A stretch of DNA of 64,000 bases, taken from positions 133,886 to 197,885 of the forward strand of contig JAXLTL010000006.1 in assembly GCA_046330075.1 (NCBI GenBank), in the 5' to 3' direction. A program made the position numbers and the translations under genes. Below are positions 1 through 9,392 of the stretch, one piece after another (position 1 is the first letter of the stretch; every line of letters begins with the position of its first letter). The notes under the pieces are model-generated. The model saw only the letters and a list, made by a program, of their open reading frames with translations, was not told the origin of the DNA and made no database searches. This DNA comes from JAJTFW01 sp046330075. Its GTDB lineage: Bacteria; Bacteroidota; Bacteroidia; AKYH767-A; OLB10.

Positions 1-1183
1 GTAGGTTTGTTGAGGGAGTTGACTGTGTAAACGCAACTCCAAGTACATTGCAGTTACCGGCATTACCTGCTGAATCCAGTTTCATAAGAAACATATGTTG
101 TGCATTAAATGGGCCTGCTGCTCCGCAGATAATATAACCTCCGTCACTCGTAGGGGCAATGGCATTGAACCGTGCTGTCGTGACTCCTGTCGGAAGATAG
201 CTCTTCATCCAGATCGTGTTTCCGTTGCTGTCAAGTTTAACAAGAAAGGGGTTTTCATTTCCGCTGCTTAACCCTGTAAAACGCCCTGCTATAATAATGT
301 TTCCATTGGAGTCTTCAATAAATTCAGATGGCTGCACATCGTTTCCGTTTAATGCAAATTTCTTAGAGGCAATGATATTGGTACACGTTGAATCAACAAT
401 TATAAATGAAGTTGTGGCACCGGACATGGAACCGTAATTGTCAAGTGAGAGACAAGCGAAGTTTTCGTTAGACAGCCGTTGTGCATCTACGGAATATATA
501 CCCAACCCGCTTCCGAAGCTTTTTACAATGGTACCGCTGCTGTCAAGAACGGAAAACGCGTTGGTAAGGTGTCCCATGGTAACTTGCCCGTTTCCAATAT
601 ACCTTCCGCGATAATCCGGGCTGGCAAATTGATTGGTTCCAAGATAGGTCTGTGATACGATATTGCCATTGTTGTCAAGCACGAGGTACGAGGGTTTTAC
701 CGCTCCACCCAGGCCAAACGATCCTGTGACCCCATAGATCCCGGAAGCGATTTCAAAACCTCGGTTGGCATTGTCATTGATTCCATTGTTTGTGATTTGA
801 CGATAGAACTGCGGTTGGAAATTTCCGTCGAGTTTTAAGATCAAAGCATTAAAATCTGAAACAGATGTAAATACATTGCCGGTAATGAAATATCCACCGT
901 CACTTGTTTGTACTACTGATCGGAAAATTTCCGATGTTGCAGATGTAAGCGTATAAGATTGGAGAATGACTCCCGTTGGTGATATTTCGGCTATAACAGG
1001 ATCGAAATTATTTCCGCCCGGGTAAACATAGCCACAAATGATATAATTCCCTGATGCATTTTGTATGACCGAGTAGGCTTCGTCATTGTTGCCGAAGTGG
1101 AAGTCTAATGTAAAGGTATTAACTTGTGCCGACAACTGTAAGGTAGTGAGTAGAATAAACAGAAGGGTAATTTGTTTTTTCAT
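1..1183 (-). CDS. Secreted beta-propeller-like repeat protein (3' end cut by window)
   Basis: The reading frame opens at an ATG at 1183 and runs without a stop to the window edge, giving 394 codons. The N-terminus (MKKQITLLFILLTTLQLSAQ) is a signal peptide. It is followed by repeats with the pattern S.DGGY.I.G, seen as QNASGNYIICG, QTSDGGYFITGN and PTSDGGYIICGA, with LKLD..GN strands between. The same repeat type occurs in the proteins at 10816 and 13119, which end in T9SS sorting domains, so this one probably does too, but its C-terminus lies outside the window. The likely location is the cell surface or outside the cell. Function is unknown. A weak -7-like box (TACTTTAG) lies shortly upstream. 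Confidence 0.8.
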   Translation of the reverse strand, partial: MKKQITLLFILLTTLQLSAQVNTFTLDFHFGNNDEAYSVIQNASGNYIICGYVYPGGNNFDPVIAEISPTGVILQSYTLTSATSEIFRSVVQTSDGGYFITGNVFTSVSDFNALILKLDGNFQPQFYRQITNNGINDNANRGFEIASGIYGVTGSFGLGGAVKPSYLVLDNNGNIVSQTYLGTNQFASPDYRGRYIGNGQVTMGHLTNAFSVLDSSGTIVKSFGSGLGIYSVDAQRLSNENFACLSLDNYGSMSGATTSFIIVDSTCTNIIASKKFALNGNDVQPSEFIEDSNGNIIIAGRFTGLSSGNENPFLVKLDSNGNTIWMKSYLPTGVTTARFNAIAPTSDGGYIICGAAGPFNAQHMFLMKLDSAGNAGNCNVLGVAFTQSTPSTNL

Positions 1184-1235
1184 GACAATGCTTGTTTGAA
1201 GCTAAAGTACTAATTCAGATAGAACTAAAAGCAGG

Positions 1236-1277
1236 CAGGGGAGAAAATACAACCGAAGGTTGTATTTTCCTCCCCTG
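1236..1277 (-). terminator. Strong hairpin downstream of the 2012-residue protein gene
   Basis: A near-perfect inverted repeat with arms CAGGGGAG-AAAATACAACC and GGTTGTATTTT-CTCCCCTG folds with a tiny loop. It lies 46 bp past the stop codon at 1323 and before the next minus-strand gene. It is followed on the minus strand by a short T-rich stretch, which fits an intrinsic terminator. Confidence 0.7.
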
Positions 1278-1322
1278 TAAGAGTAGGTTAGCGAAATGCT
1301 GATCCCTGTATTTAGGGAAGGC

Positions 1323-4300
1323 TTACTTCTTTATGAATTTGATTGTTGACTGTTCCTGGCCGCTTATTAGCTGAATAAAATACAGACCTTCCCGAAGTCC
1401 TGAGCAATCTGCCGGAATCATATTCGCTCCGGTGGTGATTTGAGTAGTAGGTAGCACTTTTACTGTTCTTCCGGTAACGTCCGAAATCTTCAATTGTAAT
1501 TCATCGCCCTGACGTCCCTTCCAGTTAAACAGGATGGTTGCTACGTTGCTTGCCGGGTTGGGGAAGATAGATATACCATCAAAGGCTTGCTGTTCCTCAA
1601 CAGAAGTGTTTAATACCTGAATTGTTCCGTCAACAGGTGATAAGTTAATCGGTGTCGCATCTGGCTCAAATGACCGGTAGTCACTTAAGGGAATTGTGAC
1701 GGTTGGATTGCCGGTATAAGCAGCATTCACCACAAAACTGATGTCGGCAAGTTCACCGTATGCTGAAACCTGATCACCATCCAATCGCGCCAGACTCACT
1801 GCGGCGATACCGGTTACTTCATCCGCCTGATGAAACATGATGCAATTACTATCCGGACATAACCAGTTGTTGATCGTAGTAACATTGTATGATCCCGGTA
1901 CAATGAGGCCCGCGGGTAGGGTAACTTTGAATCCGATGGCAGATAATAAATCTACCGGTAATCCGCTGTTTCCTGCCATTACTTTCAAATGAACCGTGTC
2001 ACCTGCGGAGAAGACCGTTCCTACCGGAATAACAGCAAGATCCGGACCTGTCATCAATCGTTGTGGATCCGGGTTTGCTAACGCATGCGTCAGTCCGTAA
2101 TTGTCGATAACAACAACGGTATCGCTGAGATTGATCCACCCGTCACCGTTGGCATCCGCATGGTTCATGTTTATACCACTGCCCTGCGTTTCGTTCCAGA
2201 GCAACGATGGTTGCGCTATCCATGCGAAGGACGGGTCGTTGGGTCGTGAGGTGCTGTAGTGATTATAATATAGACCGATCGGCAACAGGTCAAAGTTGTC
2301 GACATTCTTGCTGCTGTCGCAGTCGCCTGGCCATACGAAACCGAGTGCGGGATTCGGACTGTATTCGTCAGCACCAATGGTAGGTGTTGTCATACTACGG
2401 GGCTCTCCGTCGATATCTGTTGTAATTCCAGGCCAGGTAACGCCCGGCATGGAGATGGCTGACCGCAGATGCATGTCGGTGAGTGTAGTATATTCTGCCG
2501 TTACGGAATCAGACTGACTGTCGAAACCGGTTGCGGTTTTCCAGGTGGCAATCGTATAATCATTACCGTTGTTAATGAAATTCAAGGGTGAGCCTATCGA
2601 TTGATAACGGTTGTTGTTAAAGGTTGAAAAGAAAGAGGGAGAGCTGATTTCTACAGCTGCAGTTCCGTTTGTGCGTACCAGATTGTTTACAAATGTGAGA
2701 TTGTTGGAAGTGTATAAAAGAACGCCATGCCCGAAACTGTTGTTTACAACATCAAGGTTGTCGGCATTGATACTTGCTCCGGCTACAGGCAGCCAGAAAG
2801 GGGAAGAGGAGAAGATGTTATTGTACAGATAACAATAGTTTGAAGTGCTGCATTGGCAATAAAGATCCAGCGTCTCATCTCCCCAATTCTCGCTTGTGAC
2901 CATGTTGTTGGATACCCTGATAGAATCACATGACTGGATACTCAGGCGCTGGGTATGTTCAGTGCCTATTGACTGCATATCATTATGATCGATGTCCAGT
3001 TTGCTGATATTGTAAAAGTGCATGCCGTTGTTTTGCCGCAGTGTATTGTTGGCGATCATAATATTCCGGTCGGAGGTGAGGCTGCCGCCCATATTGATGC
3101 CTGCTTCTCCTTGATAAATATAGTTGTTGAGCATACGGATGTTCTGACAACTGTAGCATTGAACAGTATTGCCGTTTCCGCTAACAGCAGATGACCTCGG
3201 AATACCGTATAGTTTGCAATTTGTTAAGTTGATATCATGCACCGTTTCCATGTTAACAACCGACTGTCCTGCCGGATCGGCCTGCATCGCGTCATAGGTT
3301 CTCGGAACCGAATTCCGGATGGTCAAATGATCGATGGAGCAAAACTGCGTATAGAAAAGATAAAGCGGGTTCCGGTAATAGGAATAATCTGAACCTAATT
3401 CAAGAATTACATCGTCGGCACTTCCGGTACGGGATGTCCATACGATCGTATCATTAGCACTTGCAGAAGGTATGGCTTCAATCTTTACCTGCTCTGTATA
3501 ATAGCCTGGTTCAATGGCGATCTTCACCGGATCTGAAACGCCACATGTTTTTAATGTGGTTGCTGAAGCCTGTATATTATCGAAATAACAGGTGTCGCAA
3601 CCGGCAGAGTACGTGCCGGCCAGAGGTGTAGTGCAGATGATTTGCGACTGGATGATGGTGTCGTTTTCCTGAAAGTCATCCGTGCTTCCGTTTACTTTTT
3701 CTATCCAAACTCTGATACGGTTATAGTTCTTGCTGAAGTTATAACTGTTTACTGCGAAAGTGACAGAGTCGCCTGTAAGAATATTTCCGTTCCAGATTAG
3801 CGTTTGTACCGCATCGTTATTGATGTGGTATTTTACTTCGAGCGAGGTGACAGGAACAACGGATTTGCTTTTGACTTTAATGGAGATATTCCTTGTAGCC
3901 GGACCCGTAGTGGTTATATCACTCAGCGTGACGGAGTCGAGTGCGGCATCTTTCAGTGTCGCGTTGTAAGCAGCATAGCAGTAATTTCCGCAGGTTCCGT
4001 TGCTGGTGACGATAGATCGGAAAGCTCTGAATTGCAGTCCTGCATTTGTAGAGTGAAATACATGGTGATTTCCACATGCATCCTGTTGGGAAGTGATCGC
4101 GGCAAAATCAGAAGTCCGGTCGGCCGACAATAATTCCCCGCTGGCGCCAAAGCGCAGCATGAAGGTGCCGATTGTTGGAACAGGCGAAACGTTGAATGGG
4201 GTATTCGTACCATCTACGATCAGATATTTTGTTGACATGAAGGCCAGCACACTAACACTTCCGTCGTTGTTGGTGCCAATTGATTTAAAGCTCATCGAAT

Positions 4301-7300
4301 CAGCATACATGATCCAGTTTAATGTTCCCGATGGTTGAAAGGATGCAACAAACTGGTATTCGTAATTCTGAACAGGGAATGTAATGGTGCCCTGGGAAGT
4401 GATCAGTTTGTTTTTTGCCCGTCCGAGATATACCAGATTTCCCGAATTCGTTTCTTTATAGTCGGTGATAAATTCGGGTTGCCCGCTCATGAGTGTAACT
4501 GCATCTGTAAATCCGGTGCTCAAATCGTAACGACTCACAAATAAACATTTTTCAGCAGCTGTTCCCGCAGGAAGATTATTCGTCATCACCTGATTACTGA
4601 AGTTTACAGGTGAGCCAATGCTTGACGCATCCAGCATTCCGCTGATAAGGATATCTCCATTGTTTCCTTTTCGTGCTATCAGGTTCTGTCGCAAAGTATC
4701 GTAAGCAAAATACTGATTCATCAGCGGATATTTAACTTTAAATTTAGCCGGAGTCGTTACGCCTCCCGATCCGCCACTGCCAAAGGCGTCAAATGTCAAA
4801 ATCTGACCATCAGCATTTAACTCCATGATGAATGCTTCACCTTTGTTACTGATGGAAGGGGTGTATTTATAAGGACCCTCAGGCGTTTGGAATTCACATC
4901 CGTTCCAGGCATTGATGCCAACGGCAAATATGCGGTTGTTGACCGTGATCATATCGGAAAAATCAGCCAGTGGTGCTTCGATGGCCCATTTAAAATTGCC
5001 GTTCTCGTTCAGTTTAATAATTGCGTTTTTATTGCGGATAAAATTGCCCTGGATGTCGAATCGTGATGGCGATACATAGTGCGTGGCAAAATAGGTGTTG
5101 GTTTGACGGTCCGCCGTAATACCATTGATTAAGCCTTGTGCACCCGGGTTATTCCCCGTTGAGTTGAAGGTCATGTAGTACCGACGTGTACCATTAGAGT
5201 CTAACCGAAGGACATATGGTGTGAACGCAAAATTTGTTGATTGCGCATTGTATCCAACTGCATGAAGATTGTTGAATTCATCAAAGCAATACTTGTAGGT
5301 GCTGGTGCCAATCGTTCCGCTAAAGGTGTCAGCAGCACAGGTAATGGTGGTGGAAACAGGCAGACTCCCATAAATATATACCGGCTTTTTAATGATTTTT
5401 TCGCAAGTATAATCCAGTCGTGCTGTGAGTGTAACCGTGTCAATGCCAGCAACAGCGTAAGATGGAGCTGAAGGTGTTTGTCCGCTGCCGGTCAATGGGC
5501 TTGCTCCATTGCCAAAACTCCAGTCCCAGGCATTGAAACCTGTTGAAGTTGCAGTCATATTCACAGGTTGCCCGATTGCGCCTTGCAATGTTCCCGGACT
5601 GACAGATGCGGATGTGCCGCGGTATGTTAGTGTAAAGGTGCCGGGCAGGGTTTTCAGACAATTAAGGCTTTTGAAGCGTGCAGTGACGGTGATATTGACA
5701 GAGGAGGTGATGGGGCCCAGCGGTATACCGATGGTTCCCCCCGTTCCGTCTACTTTCAGAAAGGTGTTGTTGGAACAATAATAATCCCATCCCGGTTCTG
5801 AATTATAGATCAGCATATAGGTCGTGTCGCCGGTGCAGATCGTATCACGGTACAGCATCGCCGATACATTGGCCGCCGGAGCAGCAATCCAAAGGGAGTC
5901 GAATACTTCCAGTGTGTCGGCACCGCAGACATTGTTGGAAGTGGCTCGGATACGATATGTTTTTATGGTTGATTGATTCGTAGCAGTGGAAAGAGTTACC
6001 GTGTTTCCTGTACCTCCTTGTGTGGTCCCAACCTGAGTGTTGCCATCAAAGAGAGTGTAATTGACTAAGACCTGACTGTTGGGGATATAAAAATGCCCCT
6101 GTCCGCCCTGACATATTGTGTCATTGATCACAGTAAATGGAAGAATAGCGGGAATAGAGGTTACATAAAAGAAGGTGGTAGATGTGTCCGAATACCCGTT
6201 GTTGGAGGTGATAAGGGAGAGGGAATTATTACCGCCGGTTGAAAGTGTGAGGGATGGGGAATGCTGTGTGCTCACAGGATTTCCATTTAATATCCATTGG
6301 TAAGACCATGCCGGATTGCCAAGATTTAGAGGTTGTATGTTGGTGCCTTGGCAATTATTACCTACTGGCAAACTGAAAAGAGAAATGGGTGTCGGTAATC
6401 CACCACCGTTAGACGTTACAGCCACATATCCGCTGTCGCCGGCCACCATGCCATTGTTGGCATCGTAGAAATTAATATCATTAACACGCTGGACATTGGG
6501 AATATTAAATTTCTCCCAATACAATCCTCCTGATATTGACCGGTAAACACCATCATAAGCTCCGATATATAATGTGTCAGGACTAAATGCATAGATACAG
6601 CGGATATCTACAGCAGGAATATTCAGCACTGCCCAGGTAAGCCCACCGTCTGTTGATTTCTTTAAAACTCCATAACCACCGGCATATCCGGTATTCGTGC
6701 CATGTGCGAAGGAAACATTCTCAATATTGCTTTGGAAATTCAACACGGATGTCCAGCTCTGTCCTCCGTTTACCGAACGGTAAATATTAGATCCTGAAAC
6801 CGAAACATACGTGGTGCCATTGACCCACGAAACATCTTCGAGTGTAGTAGTAGTTCCTGATGCTCCTGCAGTCCAGGTACCGCCATTGTTGGCCGTTTTA
6901 TACACTCTGCCTGCACCGCCAACTGCCACGCCATTGCCGGCACCGTCAAAGTCCATCGCACTGATGTACCTTGGAAGGTTTCCGCTATTGGTATAAAAAT
7001 TATGGCTCCAGGAAGCACCATTATTCGCCGTTCCGAAAATGATCAGGTCATTACTCAGGTAAAAGAATCCGGAGGCTATCGCGCTCGCAGGTCCTGTGAC
7101 ATAAATATCATCAAAGCTGCCAATGATTTGTGAATTGCCTAAAGTTGCATTCAGCCCATTCACAAAATTGAAAGTCGTTCCGCTGTTCGAAGAGCGAAAT
7201 ATACCATTGTAACTTCCGGCCCATACTTCACCGTTGGACTGATAGCGCACACAGTAGATGGGATCATTGGTTCCGGTATTGAGTTGTGTCCATTGTGCAA

Positions 7301-7361
7301 AGCACGAATGCGACAGGACTACGAGGAGAGCGGCCGAAAGAAGCCGAAGGAAATGTTTCAT
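1323..7361 (-). CDS. Giant T9SS-secreted multidomain surface protein (2012 aa)
   Basis: I place the start at the ATG at 7361 (MKHFLRLLSAALLVVLSHSCFAQ), because it begins a clean signal peptide; an upstream in-frame start would add 17 unlikely residues. After the signal come YCF48/BNR-like repeats (S.NGG.SW motifs, roughly residues 20-320), Ig/PKD-like segments, a segment of delta-60-like repeats, a right-handed beta-helix-like region with many asparagines (NNTLRQNNGMHFYN), then a dockerin-like pair of calcium loops (DCDSSKNVDNFD and DANGDGWINLSD), a cohesin-like beta-sandwich, and a typical type A T9SS sorting domain (ISIFPNPASNVATI to the C-terminal KFIKK). It is likely an extracellular adhesin or scaffold; the substrate cannot be deduced. 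Confidence 0.9.
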   Translation of the reverse strand: MKHFLRLLSAALLVVLSHSCFAQWTQLNTGTNDPIYCVRYQSNGEVWAGSYNGIFRSSNSGTTFNFVNGLNATLGNSQIIGSFDDIYVTGPASAIASGFFYLSNDLIIFGTANNGASWSHNFYTNSGNLPRYISAMDFDGAGNGVAVGGAGRVYKTANNGGTWTAGASGTTTTLEDVSWVNGTTYVSVSGSNIYRSVNGGQSWTSVLNFQSNIENVSFAHGTNTGYAGGYGVLKKSTDGGLTWAVLNIPAVDIRCIYAFSPDTLYIGAYDGVYRSISGGLYWEKFNIPNVQRVNDINFYDANNGMVAGDSGYVAVTSNGGGLPTPISLFSLPVGNNCQGTNIQPLNLGNPAWSYQWILNGNPVSTQHSPSLTLSTGGNNSLSLITSNNGYSDTSTTFFYVTSIPAILPFTVINDTICQGGQGHFYIPNSQVLVNYTLFDGNTQVGTTQGGTGNTVTLSTATNQSTIKTYRIRATSNNVCGADTLEVFDSLWIAAPAANVSAMLYRDTICTGDTTYMLIYNSEPGWDYYCSNNTFLKVDGTGGTIGIPLGPITSSVNITVTARFKSLNCLKTLPGTFTLTYRGTSASVSPGTLQGAIGQPVNMTATSTGFNAWDWSFGNGASPLTGSGQTPSAPSYAVAGIDTVTLTARLDYTCEKIIKKPVYIYGSLPVSTTITCAADTFSGTIGTSTYKYCFDEFNNLHAVGYNAQSTNFAFTPYVLRLDSNGTRRYYMTFNSTGNNPGAQGLINGITADRQTNTYFATHYVSPSRFDIQGNFIRNKNAIIKLNENGNFKWAIEAPLADFSDMITVNNRIFAVGINAWNGCEFQTPEGPYKYTPSISNKGEAFIMELNADGQILTFDAFGSGGSGGVTTPAKFKVKYPLMNQYFAYDTLRQNLIARKGNNGDILISGMLDASSIGSPVNFSNQVMTNNLPAGTAAEKCLFVSRYDLSTGFTDAVTLMSGQPEFITDYKETNSGNLVYLGRAKNKLITSQGTITFPVQNYEYQFVASFQPSGTLNWIMYADSMSFKSIGTNNDGSVSVLAFMSTKYLIVDGTNTPFNVSPVPTIGTFMLRFGASGELLSADRTSDFAAITSQQDACGNHHVFHSTNAGLQFRAFRSIVTSNGTCGNYCYAAYNATLKDAALDSVTLSDITTTGPATRNISIKVKSKSVVPVTSLEVKYHINNDAVQTLIWNGNILTGDSVTFAVNSYNFSKNYNRIRVWIEKVNGSTDDFQENDTIIQSQIICTTPLAGTYSAGCDTCYFDNIQASATTLKTCGVSDPVKIAIEPGYYTEQVKIEAIPSASANDTIVWTSRTGSADDVILELGSDYSYYRNPLYLFYTQFCSIDHLTIRNSVPRTYDAMQADPAGQSVVNMETVHDINLTNCKLYGIPRSSAVSGNGNTVQCYSCQNIRMLNNYIYQGEAGINMGGSLTSDRNIMIANNTLRQNNGMHFYNISKLDIDHNDMQSIGTEHTQRLSIQSCDSIRVSNNMVTSENWGDETLDLYCQCSTSNYCYLYNNIFSSSPFWLPVAGASINADNLDVVNNSFGHGVLLYTSNNLTFVNNLVRTNGTAAVEISSPSFFSTFNNNRYQSIGSPLNFINNGNDYTIATWKTATGFDSQSDSVTAEYTTLTDMHLRSAISMPGVTWPGITTDIDGEPRSMTTPTIGADEYSPNPALGFVWPGDCDSSKNVDNFDLLPIGLYYNHYSTSRPNDPSFAWIAQPSLLWNETQGSGINMNHADANGDGWINLSDTVVVIDNYGLTHALANPDPQRLMTGPDLAVIPVGTVFSAGDTVHLKVMAGNSGLPVDLLSAIGFKVTLPAGLIVPGSYNVTTINNWLCPDSNCIMFHQADEVTGIAAVSLARLDGDQVSAYGELADISFVVNAAYTGNPTVTIPLSDYRSFEPDATPINLSPVDGTIQVLNTSVEEQQAFDGISIFPNPASNVATILFNWKGRQGDELQLKISDVTGRTVKVLPTTQITTGANMIPADCSGLREGLYFIQLISGQEQSTIKFIKK

Positions 7362-7379
7362 AAGTAGGATTTGGGTAAC

Positions 7380-7387
7380 CGAAGGTA
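7380..7387 (-). promoter_or_regulatory. Candidate Bacteroidota -7 box for the 2012-aa protein gene
   Basis: The minus strand reads TACCTTCG, which fits the phylum's -7 consensus TAnnTTTG with one allowed T/C change. It lies 18 bp before the chosen ATG at 7361, which supports that start. No clear -33 TTG was found. Confidence 0.45.
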
Positions 7388-7548
7388 TGAAAAAAGGCGC
7401 TGCGTGCAGCATGCTACAGTCCCGCAGCGGGCTGCGGGATCAGGCTTCAGGCTTTATGACGCAGGCAGCTCGCTGCAATGCAACAAACTGCCCGGTCGCC
7501 AACAATTTAACCCGCCTCGGCGGAAATCGAGGGCCCGCCCTGATGAGC

Positions 7549-7806
7549 GAGGAGTCGAAAATGCCAAAATATAAAGTGAAATATCAAATCCTCTCGACTT
7601 CAGCCCTGAAGTGTGAGGAGTCGAAAATGCCAAATGATGGAGCGGAATGTCAAATCCTCTCTACTTCAGGGCTGAAGTGTGAGGCGTAGAAAATGCAAAG
7701 AGGCCAAGACAGATGTCTTCGCCACCTTTAGCCAGGGCCCGCCCTGAAGTGTGAGGCGAAGAAATTTGAAGAAAATGCAAAGAGGCCAAGACAGATGTCT
7801 TCGCCT
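7549..7806. repeat. Tandem intergenic repeats beside a tRNA gene
   Basis: The gap from 7362 to 7819 holds no convincing gene. From 7549 a unit of about 66 bp starting GAGGAGTCGAAAATGCCAAA occurs twice (about 7549 and 7616) and contains CTTCAGcCCTGAAG-type palindromes. A 34-nt block starting AAAATGCAAAGAGGCCAAG occurs exactly twice, at 7690-7723 and 7772-7805. The phrase CTGAAGTGTGAGG recurs three times. At 7421-7439 there is also a small GC-rich hairpin (CCGCAGCGGGCTGCGG). Confidence 0.75.
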
Positions 7807-7819
7807 CTCTACTTCAGGG

Positions 7820-7893
<74 letters not shown>

Positions 7894-7934
7894 TTAGGGG
7901 TAATTTCCGATGGCCGGAGCCTTTTCGGGGACGA

Positions 7935-7942
7935 CAAAAATA
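7935..7942 (-). promoter_or_regulatory. Candidate -7 box for the tRNA gene
   Basis: The minus strand reads TATTTTTG, an exact match to TAnnTTTG, 41 bp before the mature tRNA 5' end. Confidence 0.5.
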
Positions 7943-8067
7943 ATATTTATCAATGAATTCATTTGCGTAAACCCTGACATTGATCCTGATACCGGCTGAA
8001 TGACTAAACCTTCCCCTTTCGAAGAGGTGATGCTGAATAATCAAATGCCAGGGTCAATCGTCAGGGG

Positions 8068-9267
8068 TTAAGCCGAAACTTCCTTGATCACACCTAGCTC
8101 TTTGCCAACTTTGGTAAAAGCGGCAATGGCTTTGTCGATATGGTGCCGGTCGTGGGCAGCGCTGAGTTGTACGCGAATCCGGGCATTACCCTTGGCAACA
8201 ACAGGGTAGAAGAAGCCGATTACATAAATGCCTTCCTGTAACAGTTTCGCAGCAAAATCCTGCGCCAGCTTGGCTTCGTATAACATAATCGGAACGATCG
8301 GATGCTCACCCGGCTTTATGTCAAACCCGGCTTTCGTAATCTGCTCACGGAAATATTTGGTGTTTTCCCAGAGTTTGTCACGCAACGCCGTGGTCTCTGT
8401 CAACATATCGATAACAGCGATGGAAGCACCAACAATAGAAGGAGCCAGGGAATTGGAGAAGAGATAAGGCCGTGAGCGTTGACGCAGCATGTCGATGATC
8501 TCTTTGCGTCCGCTGGTGAATCCACCCATCGCACCGCCTAACGCTTTACCCAGCGTGCCGGTGATAATATCTACCCGACCCATCACATTTTTATGCTCGT
8601 GGGTACCTCTGCCGGTCTTGCCCATAAATCCGGAGGCGTGGCATTCATCAATCATTACCAGTGCTTTGTATTTGTCAGCCAGATCGCAGATTTTATCCAG
8701 CTGTGCAATAGTGCCGTCCATGGAGAAAACGCCATCACTCACAATCATACGGTGCCGAAGGTGTTGTGTCGCCTTGAGTTGCTCTTCAAGGTCGTTCATG
8801 TCATTGTGCTTGTAGCGATAACGCTGTGCTTTGCAAAGACGGATGCCGTCAATGATTGAAGCATGGTTAAGTTCGTCAGATATAATGGCATCCTGGTCAT
8901 TGAGCAGTGGTTCAAATACACCGCCATTGGCATCAAAGGCCGCCGCGTAAAGGATGGTGTCTTCCGTTCCCAGGAATCCGGAGATTTTCTTTTCCAGATC
9001 CTTGTGGATGTCCTGTGTGCCGCAGATGAAACGTACGCTGCTCATCCCGAAACCGTGGGTGTCAATAGCTTTCTTGGCTGCTTCAATTACTTTGGGGTGG
9101 GAGGAAAGTCCGAGATAATTGTTCGCGCAGAAGTTAATGACTTCAAGGCCGTTTGCGCTGATGTCGGCACCCTGCGGAGTGGTGATCACTCGCTCCTGTT
9201 TAAAGAGGCCGGCTTCTCTGATTTCCTGGAGTTCCTTTTCGAGAATGGGACGTAGCGTATCGTACAT
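8068..9267 (-). CDS. kbl: Glycine C-acetyltransferase (2-amino-3-ketobutyrate CoA ligase)
   Basis: This PLP-dependent enzyme joins glycine and acetyl-CoA to 2-amino-3-ketobutyrate, or runs in reverse during threonine breakdown. The 399-residue length from the ATG at 9267 (MYDTLRPILEKEL) matches the family. The sequence shows NFCANNYLGL, the SVRFICGTQ block, SDGVFSMDG, DECHASGF and the PLP-lysine block GTLGKALGGAMGG. A longer frame starts at 9336, but the 23 extra residues match nothing known, and a promoter box lies inside them at 9286. No threonine dehydrogenase gene is next to it. It stands alone between a tRNA and a divergent secreted-protein gene. The related family members BioF and HemA are less likely given the overall match. 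Confidence 0.93.
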   Translation of the reverse strand: MYDTLRPILEKELQEIREAGLFKQERVITTPQGADISANGLEVINFCANNYLGLSSHPKVIEAAKKAIDTHGFGMSSVRFICGTQDIHKDLEKKISGFLGTEDTILYAAAFDANGGVFEPLLNDQDAIISDELNHASIIDGIRLCKAQRYRYKHNDMNDLEEQLKATQHLRHRMIVSDGVFSMDGTIAQLDKICDLADKYKALVMIDECHASGFMGKTGRGTHEHKNVMGRVDIITGTLGKALGGAMGGFTSGRKEIIDMLRQRSRPYLFSNSLAPSIVGASIAVIDMLTETTALRDKLWENTKYFREQITKAGFDIKPGEHPIVPIMLYEAKLAQDFAAKLLQEGIYVIGFFYPVVAKGNARIRVQLSAAHDRHHIDKAIAAFTKVGKELGVIKEVSA

Positions 9268-9285
9268 GACTTGGATTTTGAAGGG

Positions 9286-9293
9286 CAAATGTA
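9286..9293 (-). promoter_or_regulatory. -7 box for kbl
   Basis: The minus strand reads TACATTTG, an exact TAnnTTTG match, 18 bp before the ATG at 9267. It lies within the longer alternative frame and so argues for the shorter start. Confidence 0.6.
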
Positions 9294-9392
9294 CGATGTT
9301 TTCAGGAGGTGGAAAACCGACGAAGGTGGAGACCATGCGGGTGTTAAACTTTTTTCTGATTTTCGTGTTGTAAATGGAATAATTGACAAGCG

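Noticed and set aside
7258..7689. 143-residue plus-strand open frame
   Set aside because: It runs from antisense of the T9SS protein gene into the repeat array, and its repeated peptide (EESKMPK) only mirrors the DNA repeats.
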